Origin: Lysinimonas soli
GTDB lineage: Bacteria; Actinomycetota; Actinomycetes; Actinomycetales; Microbacteriaceae
NCBI RefSeq assembly: GCF_042655435.1
Contig: NZ_JBHSMG010000005.1
Span: forward strand, 62,001 to 126,000
Reading direction: 5' to 3'
Length of the DNA: 64,000 bases
Each line of letters opens with the position of its first letter. Position 1 is the stretch's first letter. This document shows positions 8,643 to 20,288 of this stretch, in pieces. The position numbers were made by a program, and so were the translations under genes. Below the pieces are notes generated by a model. The model did no database searches and was not told the origin of the DNA. It was given only the letters and a program-made list of their open reading frames with translations.

Positions 8643-9841
8643 CAGCGCTGCGCCTGCATGGCGGCGAGCATCCGGCGCGCGATCTCGCGGTCGATGGCAT
8701 CGGGAACGGGTTGGGCGCCCGGCTGCAGTCCCGCGGCGTCCGTCGCGATCCGCTCCAGGGAGAGCGCCTGGAGCAGGAAGCCGAGGTCCATCGACTCGAG
8801 CGAGTTGCCCTTCGGCTCGCGGCCGGCAAGGTTCATCATGCGGCCGTCGGCGAGCAGGATGACGTGGTGCTCCCCGCGTCCCGCGGAGGCGGGCAGGTCG
8901 ATGCGCTCGATGGCGCCGTCGGCCCCGGCGAGCTGCCGTGAGCCGCTCGACATCGCGTGCAGCGCCGCGACGTCGATCTCCCACGGGAAGTGGCCGCAGT
9001 TCGCCAGCACCGCACCGTCGGCGACGGTCTCGAAGAAGGGCGCCGTCAGGATGCCGGGGTGTCCGGTCGCGGTGATGAACACCTCGCCCCACTCGGCGAG
9101 GTCCATCAGGGAGGCGACCCGGAATCCGTCGAGGGCCGCCTCGAACGCCTTCAGCTCGTCGATCTCGACCACGGCGACCTTGCCGCCGAGCTGCCGCAGG
9201 TAGTGCGCGACGCCGCGACCGCACCAGCCGTACCCGGCGACGACGAAGCGGCGCCCCGGGATCATCAGGTTGGTGATGCGCATGAAGCTCTCGACCACGG
9301 ACTGGCCGACGGCGTGCTTGTTCTCGCCGATGGCCTTCAAGAGGCTGTCGTTGATCACGATCATCGGGAACGGCACGGCGCCCGCGAGTTCGCCGCGCAG
9401 CCGGTCGCCCCCCGAGGTCGTCTCCTCGGTGCCGCCGATGATCGCGGCAGCGGTGCCGCGCGCGACCACGCCGGCCGCCAGATCGCCGCCGTTGTCGAGC
9501 AGGATGTCGGGCTGTCCGTCGAGCACGGCGTCGATGTTGGCGCGGTGCTGATCGAGGTCGTCCTCGCGGGAGCCGAACACGGTCATCCCCTGCCCGCGGA
9601 GGAACGCGACGATGTCGTCCTGGGTGGATCCGTGGTTGCCGGTCGCGACCAGCTCGGCCCCTCCGGCGGCGAGAGTCTCGAGCAGCACGGCGGTCTTCGG
9701 CTCCAGGTGGAGCGACATGCCGATCCGTCGGCCCGCGAATGGGCGCGAGCCGCGGAACTGCTCGCGGGTGGCGGCGAGCAGGGGCATGCGCGAGCGGATC
9801 CATTCGACGCGCGCCGCGCCCCGGTCTGCGAGATCTGACAT
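8642..9841 (-). CDS. S-adenosylhomocysteinase-like NAD-binding protein
   Basis: This 399-residue protein follows the SAHH layout: HLEPKTAVLLETLAAGGAE (about residues 45-62), NHGSTQDD, EETTSGG, NDSLLKAIGEN (about 162-172), and a Rossmann NAD site GYGWCGRG near residue 200 in the form seen in archaeal SAHH. The catalytic lysine of NDSxxK is kept, but the usual following SKFDN is AIGEN, so the aspartate of that motif is replaced. The protein is shorter than classic SAHH (430-490 residues) and lacks the C-terminal DHYRY tail. Context is nucleoside salvage, not the methyl cycle. It is the first gene of a leftward operon with iclR, add and PTS genes. The substrate may be SAH or a related nucleoside thioether. 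Confidence 0.8.
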   Translation of the reverse strand: MSDLADRGAARVEWIRSRMPLLAATREQFRGSRPFAGRRIGMSLHLEPKTAVLLETLAAGGAELVATGNHGSTQDDIVAFLRGQGMTVFGSREDDLDQHRANIDAVLDGQPDILLDNGGDLAAGVVARGTAAAIIGGTEETTSGGDRLRGELAGAVPFPMIVINDSLLKAIGENKHAVGQSVVESFMRITNLMIPGRRFVVAGYGWCGRGVAHYLRQLGGKVAVVEIDELKAFEAALDGFRVASLMDLAEWGEVFITATGHPGILTAPFFETVADGAVLANCGHFPWEIDVAALHAMSSGSRQLAGADGAIERIDLPASAGRGEHHVILLADGRMMNLAGREPKGNSLESMDLGFLLQALSLERIATDAAGLQPGAQPVPDAIDREIARRMLAAMQAQR

Positions 9842-9851
9842 GGCCGCATTG

Positions 9852-9886
9852 TTTCATATATGAAGACTGTTTTCATATGCGTTTCA
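9852..9886. promoter_or_regulatory. Candidate IclR operator in divergent promoter region
   Basis: The 62-nt gap between the SAHH-like gene and the nucleoside hydrolase is AT-rich against its surroundings. It contains the perfect palindrome TTCATATATGAA (9853-9864). The word TTTCATAT occurs twice, at 9852-9859 and 9871-9878, 19 bp apart and so on nearly the same face of the helix. A further TTTCA lies at 9882-9886. IclR regulators bind such palindromes, and iclR is the second gene of the left arm. No biochemical proof. Confidence 0.55.
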
Positions 9887-9903
9887 CCCGATAGGCTCGG
9901 AGC

Positions 9904-10851
9904 ATGCCGACGAAGATCATCCTCGACTGCGATCCCGGGCACGACGACGCCGTGGCCCTGCTGCTGGCCTGGGGCAACCCCGACATCGAGCTGGTCGGGG
10001 TCACGACGGTCGTCGGCAATCAGACGATCGACAAGGTGACGCGCAACGCGCTCTCGGTCGCCCGGGTCGCGGGCATCGTCGGGGTGCCGTTCGCGCGCGG
10101 GGCGGAACGGCCACTGGTCCGTCCCATCGAGACGGCCGGGGCCATCCACGGCGAGTCCGGGCTCGACGGCCCCGTGCTGCCCGAGCCCACGATCGCTCTC
10201 GACGCCCGGCCCGCGGCTCAGTTCATCGTCGACACCGTCATGGCCTCCGAGCCGGGCGAGATCACGCTCGTACCCACCGGCGGCCTGACCAACATCGCGC
10301 TCGCGGCGCGGCTGGAGCCCCGCATCATCCCCCGGGTCAAGGAGGTGGTGCTCATGGGCGGCGGCGTTCATGTCGGCAACTGGAGCGCGACCTCCGAGTT
10401 CAACATCGTCATCGACCCCGAGGCCGCCGCGATCGTGTTCGGCGCGGGCTGGCCCGTCACGATGATCGGCCTGGATGTCACGCACCAGGCGCTCGCGACC
10501 GATGAGGTCGTGGCAGCCATCGCCGCGGTCGGCACGGCGCCGGCCCGGTTCGTCGGGGAGCTCATGGAGTTCTTCGCCCACGCCTACCGCGACACCCAGG
10601 GCTTCGACCACCCGCCCGTACACGACCCGGTCGCCGTGGCGTACCTCATCGACCGCAGCCTGGTGCGCACCGTGGCGGCCCCGATCGAGATCGAGCGCCG
10701 CGGCGAGTTCACCCTCGGCATGACGGTCGTCGATCTGCGCGCCGCTGCCCCCGACGACTGCGTCACGCGGGTCGGACTCGACCTCGACGCCGACCGCTTC
10801 TGGGCCCTCGTCGTCGATGCGCTCACCCGGATCGGCGACCCGGAGCGCTGA
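9904..10851 (+). CDS. Inosine-uridine-type nucleoside hydrolase
   Basis: This 315-residue enzyme shows the calcium-binding signature DCDPGHDDAVALL at residues 8-20, the N-terminal hallmark of nucleoside N-ribohydrolases. The TGGLTNIALA and MGGGVHVGNWS...EFNI segments and the late HDPVAVAYL, supplying the last metal-ligand aspartate, are also present. It hydrolyses nucleosides to base and free ribose without phosphate. It is transcribed divergently from the SAHH-like/IclR operon from a shared palindromic region, so common control by IclR is likely. It converges on deoA. Confidence 0.93.
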   Translation: MPTKIILDCDPGHDDAVALLLAWGNPDIELVGVTTVVGNQTIDKVTRNALSVARVAGIVGVPFARGAERPLVRPIETAGAIHGESGLDGPVLPEPTIALDARPAAQFIVDTVMASEPGEITLVPTGGLTNIALAARLEPRIIPRVKEVVLMGGGVHVGNWSATSEFNIVIDPEAAAIVFGAGWPVTMIGLDVTHQALATDEVVAAIAAVGTAPARFVGELMEFFAHAYRDTQGFDHPPVHDPVAVAYLIDRSLVRTVAAPIEIERRGEFTLGMTVVDLRAAAPDDCVTRVGLDLDADRFWALVVDALTRIGDPER

Positions 10852-10875
10852 CCCCCGTCGCCGGTCGAGCGCGGC

Positions 10876-12170
<1,295 letters not shown>

Positions 12171-12171
<1 letters not shown>

Positions 12172-12587
12172 CAGCCGGCCTCGCCGTCACGGTAAGCCTC
12201 GAGCGTGCGCGGCCCGAACGCGTCGGGGATCACCTCGTCGATCGTCCGGATGCCCGAGACGGTCTCGAGCAGCATCCCCTTGGCCGAGTGCTCGAACAGC
12301 AGCTGCCGGCAGCGGCCGCATGGCATGAGCGTGTTGCCGTGCCCGTCGACGCAGGTGAAGGCGACGAGCTTGCCTCCGCCCGTCATGTGCAGCGACGACA
12401 CCAGAGCGCACTCGGCGCACAGGGTCAGCCCGTAGGAGGCGTTCTCGACGTTCGCGCCCGAGATGACGCGGCCGTCGTCGACCATCGCGGCCGCTCCGAC
12501 CGGGAAGTTCGAGTACGGCACGTAGGCATGCGGCAGGGCGGCGGTGGCCACCCGTCGGAGCGCATCCCAGTCGACGGGGGCGCTCAT
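12171..12587 (-). CDS. cdd: Cytidine deaminase
   Basis: This 138-residue homotetrameric-type zinc enzyme turns cytidine and deoxycytidine into uridine forms. Zinc and catalytic residues are in ENASYGLTLCAECAL (Cys near 55 and the catalytic glutamate) and the PCGRCRQ motif (Cys near 91 and 94). The substrate loop YSNFPVGAA is intact. The start ATG 12587 overlaps the permease stop, and its stop overlaps the deoA start, so it is translated within the chain of importer and phosphorylase. Confidence 0.96.
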
Positions 12588-13863
12588 GGGGTGGTGTACG
12601 GCTTTCCGTCGGCCGCGGGTGCGCGGGACTGCCCCACCAGCCCTGCCACCGCGAAGATCGTGATGACATACGGCAGCATCAGCAGGAACTCGCTCGGCAC
12701 AGGGGAGCCGATGATCCCGAGCGTGCTCTGCAGGTTCGTCGCGAAGCCGAACAGGAGGCCGGCCAGCGCCGCCCGGATCGGATGCCATCGCCCGAAGATC
12801 ACTGCCGCGAGCGCGATGAAGCCGGCTCCGTTCGTCATCTCCTTGCCGAACGACGAGACCGCGTCGAGCGTGTAGTACGCGCCGCCGATCCCGGCGACCG
12901 CGCCGGCGATCGAGACGGTCCAGAACCGGGTGCGTCGAACGTTGATCCCGACCGTGTCCGCGGCTCCGGGGTGCTCTCCGACGGCGCGGACGCGCAGCCC
13001 CCACCGGGTCTTGAACAGCATGTACCAGGTGACGAACACCGCGATGTACATCAGGTACGTGATGATCGTCTGCTTGAACAGCACCGGTCCGAGGATCGGG
13101 ATGTCGGACAACAGCGGGATCGAGACCCGGGGGAACCGGGTCGTCGAGTTCAATGCCGGATCGGCCGTGAGCACCTTCGAGTAGAGGAAGTTGGTCAGAC
13201 CGGTCACGAGCACGTTGAGCACGACCCCGACGATGACCTGTTCTACCAGGTACTTGATCGCGAAGGCGGCGAGCACCCACGAGACGAGAACGCCGCCGAC
13301 GACCGCCGCCAGCAGACCGAGAACGGCCTGGTGCGTCGCCGAACCGACGACCGCCGCCGAGAAGGCGCCGAACAGCAGCTGGCCCTCGATGGCAACGTTG
13401 ACGACTCCCGCCCGCTCGCCGATGACGCCGCCGAGCGAGCCGAATACCAGCGGGGTCGCCAAGGCGAGGCTGCCGATGAGCAGACCCGGCACGGGCACCG
13501 GACGGAGCCCGGCCGCCGCCCAGGTGAGGAACAGGAACAGGAACAGGATGGCGAACACGGCATCGAGCCAGAGCGGCACCTTGCCGGCCGCGCTCCGTGC
13601 GACCACGATGTGAGCCGCCACCGCCAGCGCGAACAGCAGAATCGACACCACCACCACCGTGCCGACGGTCGGCAGGGTGACCGGCGGGATCTGGAAGAAG
13701 TCGGTCGAGGTGGACAGACCGAAGGTGCTGGACCCGGAGCGCGGGATGCCGAACGCGAACACGAGCGCCAGGATGGCGAACACGTCGAGCACGATCGGGA
13801 TCTTGAGACTGCGGACGACCGCCTTCTCGAGGACGATCGGCGCCGAGGCGGCGGTGACGGCGG

Positions 13864-13867
<4 letters not shown>
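12584..13867 (-). CDS. ABC nucleoside importer permease (second)
   Basis: This 427-residue integral membrane protein has about ten hydrophobic segments. The conserved permease core (GSLGGVIGERAGVVNVAIEGQLLFGAF ... RAVGEHPGAADTVGINVRRTRFW) is typical of BPD_transp_2, the simple-sugar/nucleoside branch. It starts with GTG 13867, which overlaps the preceding permease stop (GTGA). A GTG start is chosen because of this coupling; the frame is open far upstream. Together with the first permease and ATPase it forms a BmpDEFG/NupNOPQ-type importer that most likely takes up nucleosides, as judged by downstream cdd-deoA. Confidence 0.93.
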
Positions 13868-15170
<1,303 letters not shown>

Positions 15171-15174
<4 letters not shown>

Positions 15175-16685
15175 GCCGCCACCTCCGCCGGGGCCTCGCC
15201 GGCCATCATGAGGCCGAGTTTTTCACGCGGCGTGTCGCCGGGAACGATCCCGACGATGCCGCCGCGGAACATCACGGCGATCCGGTCCGCGAGCGCGACC
15301 ACCTCGTCGAGCTCGGTGGACACGACGATGACGGGAATGCCGGCGTCACGCGCCTGGATGATCCGGGTGTGTACGAACTCGATCGAGCCGACGTCGAGCC
15401 CGCGGGTCGGCTGCGCCGCGACCAGAAGCTTCAGTTCGCGGCTCAATTCGCGCGCGAGCACGACCTTCTGCTGGTTGCCTCCTGACAGCTGACCCACCCG
15501 GGTCGTGATCCCCTGGGCACGGATGTCGAACTCGGTGAGCTTCTGCTCGGCGAACTTCTCGAGCACCCCCAGCTGCAGGGCGCCGGCACGCACGAAGGGG
15601 GCGCTCGTGGAGCGGTCGAGCATGAGGTTCTCGGCGATCGTGAACTCCGAGACCAGTCCGTCTTCGTTGCGGTCCTCCGGGACGAACCCGACGCCGGCAT
15701 CCAGCACGTCGTTGGTGCTGTGCCGGGTCAGTTCGTGCCCGTTCAGGGTGATGGTTCCCTCGACCCGGGGCTGCAGGCCCATGATCGCCTCAGTGAGTTC
15801 GGTCTGGCCATTGCCCTGCACGCCGGCGATGACGAGCACCTCCCCCGCCCGCACCGAGAAGCTCACGTGCGAGACGACGTACTGGTCGCTGTGATCGATG
15901 ACGGAGAGGTCGCTGACCACGAGCGCCTCGGCTCCCGGCTTCTCCGGCCCCTTCTCGACCATCAGCTCGACGGCGCGGCCGACCATCATCGAGGCGAGCT
16001 CCTCATTGCTGGCGGTCGGCGGCGCCTCGCCGACCACCTTGCCCAGCCGGATCACGGTGATCCGATCCGCCACCTCGCGCACCTCGCGCAGCTTGTGGGT
16101 GATGAACACGATGGACGTGCCGGCCTCCTTGAGCTGACGCATGATCGTCATCAGCTCGTCGGTCTCCTGCGGCGTGAGCACCGCGGTCGGCTCGTCGAAG
16201 ACCAGCACCTTCGCGTCGCGCGAGAGCGCCTTGATGATCTCGACGCGCTGCTGCACGCCGACCGGCAGGTTCTCGACAAGAGCGTCGGGGTCGACATCGA
16301 AGCCGAATCGAGCGGAGATCTCGCGCACCTTTGCACGGGCGGCGGGCAGGTCGAGTCGCCCGCCTGCCTTGGTGGGCTCGTGACCGAGGATGACGTTCTC
16401 GGCGACCGTGAAAACGGGGATGAGCATGAAGTGCTGGTGCACCATGCCGATGCCGGCGTTCATGGCGTCGCCTGATCCGGAGAAGTGCTGGACGACATCG
16501 TCGAGCAGGATCTCTCCCTCATCGGCCTGGTACAGGCCGTAGAGCACATTCATGAGGGTGGACTTGCCGGCGCCGTTCTCTCCCAGCAGGGCGTGGATCT
16601 CGCCGGACTCGACGGTGAGATCGATGTGGTCGTTCGCGACCAGGGCGCCGAACCGCTTGGTGATGGCGCGGAGTTCGAGCTTCAT
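15171..16685 (-). CDS. ABC nucleoside importer ATPase (tandem NBDs)
   Basis: This 504-residue protein has two nucleotide-binding domains. The first has Walker A GENGAGKST (about residue 36), Walker B VLVFDEPTAVL and a relaxed signature LPVGVQQRVEI. The second has a degenerate P-loop GVQGNGQTEL, a good signature LSGGNQQKVVLAREL and an altered Walker B LLVAAQPTRGLD. This asymmetry is usual for sugar/nucleoside (RbsA/BmpB-like) ATPases, so it is not decay. It is separated from the lipoprotein gene by a 73-nt gap containing a strong hairpin. Confidence 0.94.
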
Positions 16686-16704
16686 GGGGCCAATCTAGGC
16701 TGAC

Positions 16705-16745
16705 GTGCTCCGGGGAGGCCAGCTTCGCCGACCTCCCCGGAGCAC
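16705..16745 (-). terminator. 14-bp stem-loop between binding-protein gene and ABC genes
   Basis: GTGCTCCGGGGAGG (16705-16718) and CCTCCCCGGAGCAC (16732-16745) pair perfectly around a 13-nt loop. No T-run follows on the minus strand. Its place between the lipoprotein gene and the membrane and ATPase genes suggests partial termination or protection of the upstream mRNA, which would keep binding protein in excess. Confidence 0.7.
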
Positions 16746-16758
16746 TGATTCGGGATGA

Positions 16759-17889
16759 CTACTTCGGCGTGGCCGCGGACGTCACCTTGATGTCGCCGGA
16801 GATGATCTTCGCCTTGATGTCGGCGATCTCCTTGGACAGGTTCGAGTCGACCTTCGACGCGTAGTCGTGGAACGGCGCGAGGCCGACACCGTCGTTCTTC
16901 AGCGTGCCGACGTAGGGGGTGTTGTTGAAGTCCCCACTGGCAGCGGCCTTGACGACCGCCTCGACACCGGAGTCGACGCGCTTCTGCACCGAGGTGAGAA
17001 GGATGTCGCGCACCGACTTGTCGGTGTTGTAGACATCCGCGTCGACGCCGATCATCACGGTGCCGTTCTTCTTGTCCTTGATCGCCTCGGCTGCGCTCTG
17101 GTAGATCGGACCACCGACCGGCATGATGACGTCGGCGTTCTGGTCGAGCAGGCCCTGCGCGGCGGTCTTGGCCTCGACACCGGCCGCGAAGCCGCCCGTG
17201 AAGACGCCGGTCTGCGACGTGACGTCCCATCCGACGACCTTGACGCTCTTGCTCTTCACCTTGTCGAAGTACTGAACACCCTCGACGAAACCGTCCATGA
17301 AGATCGTCACCGGCGGGATCTGGATGCCGCCGAAGGTGCCGACGACACCGGTCTTCGAGTAGCTCGCCGCGGCGTAGCCGGCGAGGAAGGCGGCCTGCGC
17401 CGTGTCGAACAGGATCGGCTTGCCGTTGGCGACATCGACCTTGCCATCGCCGGTGGGCTTGCCGTCCTTGCCGGTGGCACCCTCGTTGTCGAGTCCGTCA
17501 TCCACGATGGCGAACTTCACGTCCGGGTTGGCCTTGGCCGCGGCATCGGTCGCCGAGGAGAGCAGGAAGCCGACGGTCACGATGAGGTTGCAGCCCTGCC
17601 CGAGCAGGCTGTCGATGTTGGGTGCGTAGTCGTCGTTGGTGTTGGACTCGACGTGCTTCTCCTTGACGCCCAGGGACTTGGCTGCGGCCTGCAGACCCTG
17701 GAGGCCGATCTCGTTGAACGAGTGATCGTCGAATCCACCGGAGTCGGAGACCATGCACGGCAGGAAGTTGGATGCGGCCTTCGTGGTGTTGGTGCCCGTC
17801 GGGGCTGCGGAACAGCCGGCGAGCAGGAGTGCGCTCACCCCAAGGGTTGCAAGACCGGCCAATCCGGTCTTACGCGAAGTCAATGTCAC
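16759..17889 (-). CDS. BMP-family nucleoside-binding lipoprotein
   Basis: This 376-residue extracytoplasmic receptor belongs to the basic membrane protein (Bmp/Med) family. It has a signal peptide with lipobox LLLAGC, the lipidated cysteine being residue 26 from the chosen start. Family segments include DSGGFDDHSFNEIGLQGL, GQGCNLIVTVGF and DVTSQTGVFTGGF. GTG 17889 is preferred because GGAGG lies 7 nt upstream; a farther GTG at 17907 lacks this. It is the first gene of the importer operon and captures nucleosides outside the membrane. Confidence 0.93.
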   Translation of the reverse strand: MTLTSRKTGLAGLATLGVSALLLAGCSAAPTGTNTTKAASNFLPCMVSDSGGFDDHSFNEIGLQGLQAAAKSLGVKEKHVESNTNDDYAPNIDSLLGQGCNLIVTVGFLLSSATDAAAKANPDVKFAIVDDGLDNEGATGKDGKPTGDGKVDVANGKPILFDTAQAAFLAGYAAASYSKTGVVGTFGGIQIPPVTIFMDGFVEGVQYFDKVKSKSVKVVGWDVTSQTGVFTGGFAAGVEAKTAAQGLLDQNADVIMPVGGPIYQSAAEAIKDKKNGTVMIGVDADVYNTDKSVRDILLTSVQKRVDSGVEAVVKAAASGDFNNTPYVGTLKNDGVGLAPFHDYASKVDSNLSKEIADIKAKIISGDIKVTSAATPK

Positions 17890-18047
17890 TGTGTCCTCCA
17901 AGAGCACGCCGGGCAGGATGCCGAGCGAATTGGCTCAACGTTACCCAATGTGACGTTCACCGCCGAGGGACCTTCGACTCTGAATCTGAAGAGTTACAAA
18001 GCCGCGACGGAGCCGTAATGACCCGGAAATGATCGCCCCGGTCCCGG

Positions 18048-19172
18048 CTACAGAACGTCGGATCGCCCGCTCAGTTTGAGCGCATCCACCACGCTCTTGA
18101 CCCGCTGCGCGTTCTGGCTCGTGGTCACCAGCAGCGCATCCGGGGTATCGACGACGACGATGTCGCGCACGCCGATGAGGGAGATGATGCGGTCGGTCTG
18201 GCTGACCACGATGCCGCTGGAGGAATCCGCGAGCACGCGGGCGTTCTTGCCGAGGATCGCGAGGTCCGAGCTGCGACCGCCCGCGTGCAGTTTGGCGATC
18301 GAAGCGAAGTCGCCGACGTCGTCCCAGTCGAACGACCCGGGGATGACCGCGAGGCGCCCTGCCGCCGCCGCGGGTTCGGCGACCGTGTAGTCGATCGCGA
18401 TCTTGTGCAGCCTTGGCCACACGCGGTCGACGGTCGGACCGCGGCGCGCCGGGTCGTCCCAGGCCTCGGCGAGCTCTTCCAGTCCGGCGAGCAGCTCGGG
18501 GTCGGACTCGCCGATCTGGGCGAGAAGCACCTCGGCGCGCGCCACGAACATCCCGCCGTTCCAGAGGTGCTTGCCGTCGGCCAGGTACTCCTTCGCGGTC
18601 TCGAGATCGGGCTTCTCGACGAAGCTCTCGGCGACGATCGCATCCGGGGCGCCCGGGATGTCGAGATGGCCCCCGCAATGGATGTAGCCGAATCCGATCG
18701 CCGGCTCGGTCGGGGTGATGCCGATCGTCGCGATGTAGCCCGCGTCCGCCGCGGCGACCGCCTGAGTCACGGCACGACGGAAGGCCCGCACATCGGCGAT
18801 CACGTGGTCGGCGGCGAACGAGCCGACGATGACGTCGGGATCCCGGTGATGCAGGATCGCCGCCGCCAGCCCGATGGCGGCCGTCGAATCCTTCGGCTCG
18901 CTCTCGAGCACGACGTTGGCGTCGATGAGCTCGGGGATCTGCTCCTCGACCGCGGCCCGGTGCGCACGGCCGGTGACGACCATGATCCGATCCGGGCCGG
19001 CGAGCGGCGCGAGCCGATCCCAGGTCGCGCGCAGCAGCGAGCTGCCGGAGCCGGTGAGGTCGTGCAGGAACTTGGGCGCGTCGGCGCGGGAGAGCGGCCA
19101 CAGCCGCGATCCGATGCCGCCGGCCGGGATGATGCTGTAGAAGCGGTCGAGACCGGCTGCGTCCTTGCTCAT
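18048..19172 (-). CDS. manC: Mannose-1-phosphate guanylyltransferase
   Basis: This 374-residue nucleotidyltransferase makes GDP-mannose from mannose-1-phosphate and GTP, a donor for cell-wall glycans. The N-terminal signature IIPAGGIGSRLWPLSR is followed by PKFLHDLTG. Further family motifs are FAADHVIADVRAFRRAV, FGYIHCGG, FVEKPD and WNGGMFVA. It has only the pyrophosphorylase domain and no phosphomannose isomerase extension. ATG 19172 was chosen by comparison with the family N-terminus; the long upstream frame is antisense to sdhC. It is a separate transcription unit from the importer. Confidence 0.92.
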   Translation of the reverse strand: MSKDAAGLDRFYSIIPAGGIGSRLWPLSRADAPKFLHDLTGSGSSLLRATWDRLAPLAGPDRIMVVTGRAHRAAVEEQIPELIDANVVLESEPKDSTAAIGLAAAILHHRDPDVIVGSFAADHVIADVRAFRRAVTQAVAAADAGYIATIGITPTEPAIGFGYIHCGGHLDIPGAPDAIVAESFVEKPDLETAKEYLADGKHLWNGGMFVARAEVLLAQIGESDPELLAGLEELAEAWDDPARRGPTVDRVWPRLHKIAIDYTVAEPAAAAGRLAVIPGSFDWDDVGDFASIAKLHAGGRSSDLAILGKNARVLADSSSGIVVSQTDRIISLIGVRDIVVVDTPDALLVTTSQNAQRVKSVVDALKLSGRSDVL

Positions 19173-19391
19173 GCGCTCAACCCTAACGACGAGGCCCCCA
19201 CGCCGAGCCCGGAGCCGCCCGTCGGTCTCCCACAACGGACCGCACACCAACCCGCAACTGTCTCGACATCGAGCTAGTGAGGGCACCCTTGTCTGCGCCC
19301 CGCGCGCGGTGGGGCCTAGACTTGCAGCGTCCGATTGACGAGCGAACGGCGTGCCACCCGTCGACCGCAACGTGACGCAAGGAGGAGCCCC

Positions 19392-19823
19392 GTGTCGAGC
19401 CAGGCCGCACGATCCGGAGCAGCCGCCGCCACCAAGATCCGCAGCCCGAGGCGCCCCGCAGGGACGCTCTACCGGGGCCGCGAGGGCATGTGGTCGTGGG
19501 TGCTGCACCGGATCACCGGAGTCGCCATCTTCTTCTTCCTCTTGGTGCATGTGCTCGATACCGCGGTCGTGCGGATCAGCCCCGAGGCGTACAACTCGGT
19601 CATCAACGAGTACAAGACGCCCCTTCTCGGCCTCGGCGAGATCGCTCTGGTCGCGGCGATCGGGCTGCACGCGCTCAACGGGCTGCGCATCATCCTGATC
19701 GACTTCTGGAGTGCGGGCACCCGGCACCAGCGCCTGCTGTTCTGGATCGTGATCGCGCTCTGGGTCGTGCTGCTCGTCGGCTTCGTGCCACGGCAGCTCA
19801 TGCACATCTTCGGAGGCCAGTGA
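19392..19823 (+). CDS. sdhC: Succinate dehydrogenase cytochrome b subunit
   Basis: This 143-residue membrane anchor has three hydrophobic spans. The heme/quinone-binding stretch HRITGVAIFFFLLVHVLD carries conserved histidines, and GLHALNGLR is the second heme region. The GTG start at 19392 has a strong AAGGAGG about 7 nt upstream, which outweighs the upstream ATG at 19335. It is the first gene of sdhCDAB, and its stop overlaps the sdhD start in TGATG. Confidence 0.94.
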   Translation: MSSQAARSGAAAATKIRSPRRPAGTLYRGREGMWSWVLHRITGVAIFFFLLVHVLDTAVVRISPEAYNSVINEYKTPLLGLGEIALVAAIGLHALNGLRIILIDFWSAGTRHQRLLFWIVIALWVVLLVGFVPRQLMHIFGGQ

Positions 19824-20269
19824 TGACCACGATCGACGCTCCCCGCGCCCCGCACACCCCCGCGGTCAAACGCCGCCGGGTGAACTGGGAGAAGTGGGGC
19901 TGGCTCTACATGCGGCTGTCGGGCGTCGTGCTCGTCGTGCTGATCTTCGGGCACCTGTTCGTCAACCTGTTCCTCGGACAGGGCGTCAAGGCGATCGACT
20001 TCGCGTTCGTCGCGGGCAAGTGGGCGAGCCCCTTCTGGATCGTGTGGGACACCCTGATGCTCTGGCTCGCCCTCATCCACGGCGGCAACGGCATGCGCAC
20101 GATCATCAACGACTACGCCCACGGCCGGCTGCGCATCGTGCTGCTGACCCTGGTCGCGGTCGCGGTCGTGGCCCTGATCGTGCTCGGCACCCTGGTGCTC
20201 ACCACCTTCGACCCCTGCCCCGCCGGAGCACCGGCGAACCTCGTCCCGAGCTTCTGCCCCGCCAAGTAA
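19823..20269 (+). CDS. sdhD: Succinate dehydrogenase membrane anchor subunit
   Basis: This 148-residue protein with three membrane spans pairs with SdhC to bind heme b and the quinone. The GHLFVNLFLGQ and ALIHGGNGMRTIINDYA segments are the typical actinobacterial SdhD pattern. The start codon shares one base with the sdhC stop. A 19-nt gap separates it from sdhA. The short N-terminal leader is basic and proline-rich; the C-terminus carries two cysteines (FDPCPAG, SFCPAK). Confidence 0.93.
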   Translation: MTTIDAPRAPHTPAVKRRRVNWEKWGWLYMRLSGVVLVVLIFGHLFVNLFLGQGVKAIDFAFVAGKWASPFWIVWDTLMLWLALIHGGNGMRTIINDYAHGRLRIVLLTLVAVAVVALIVLGTLVLTTFDPCPAGAPANLVPSFCPAK

Positions 20270-20288
20270 CCGAAGTGAGCCTGAACGC

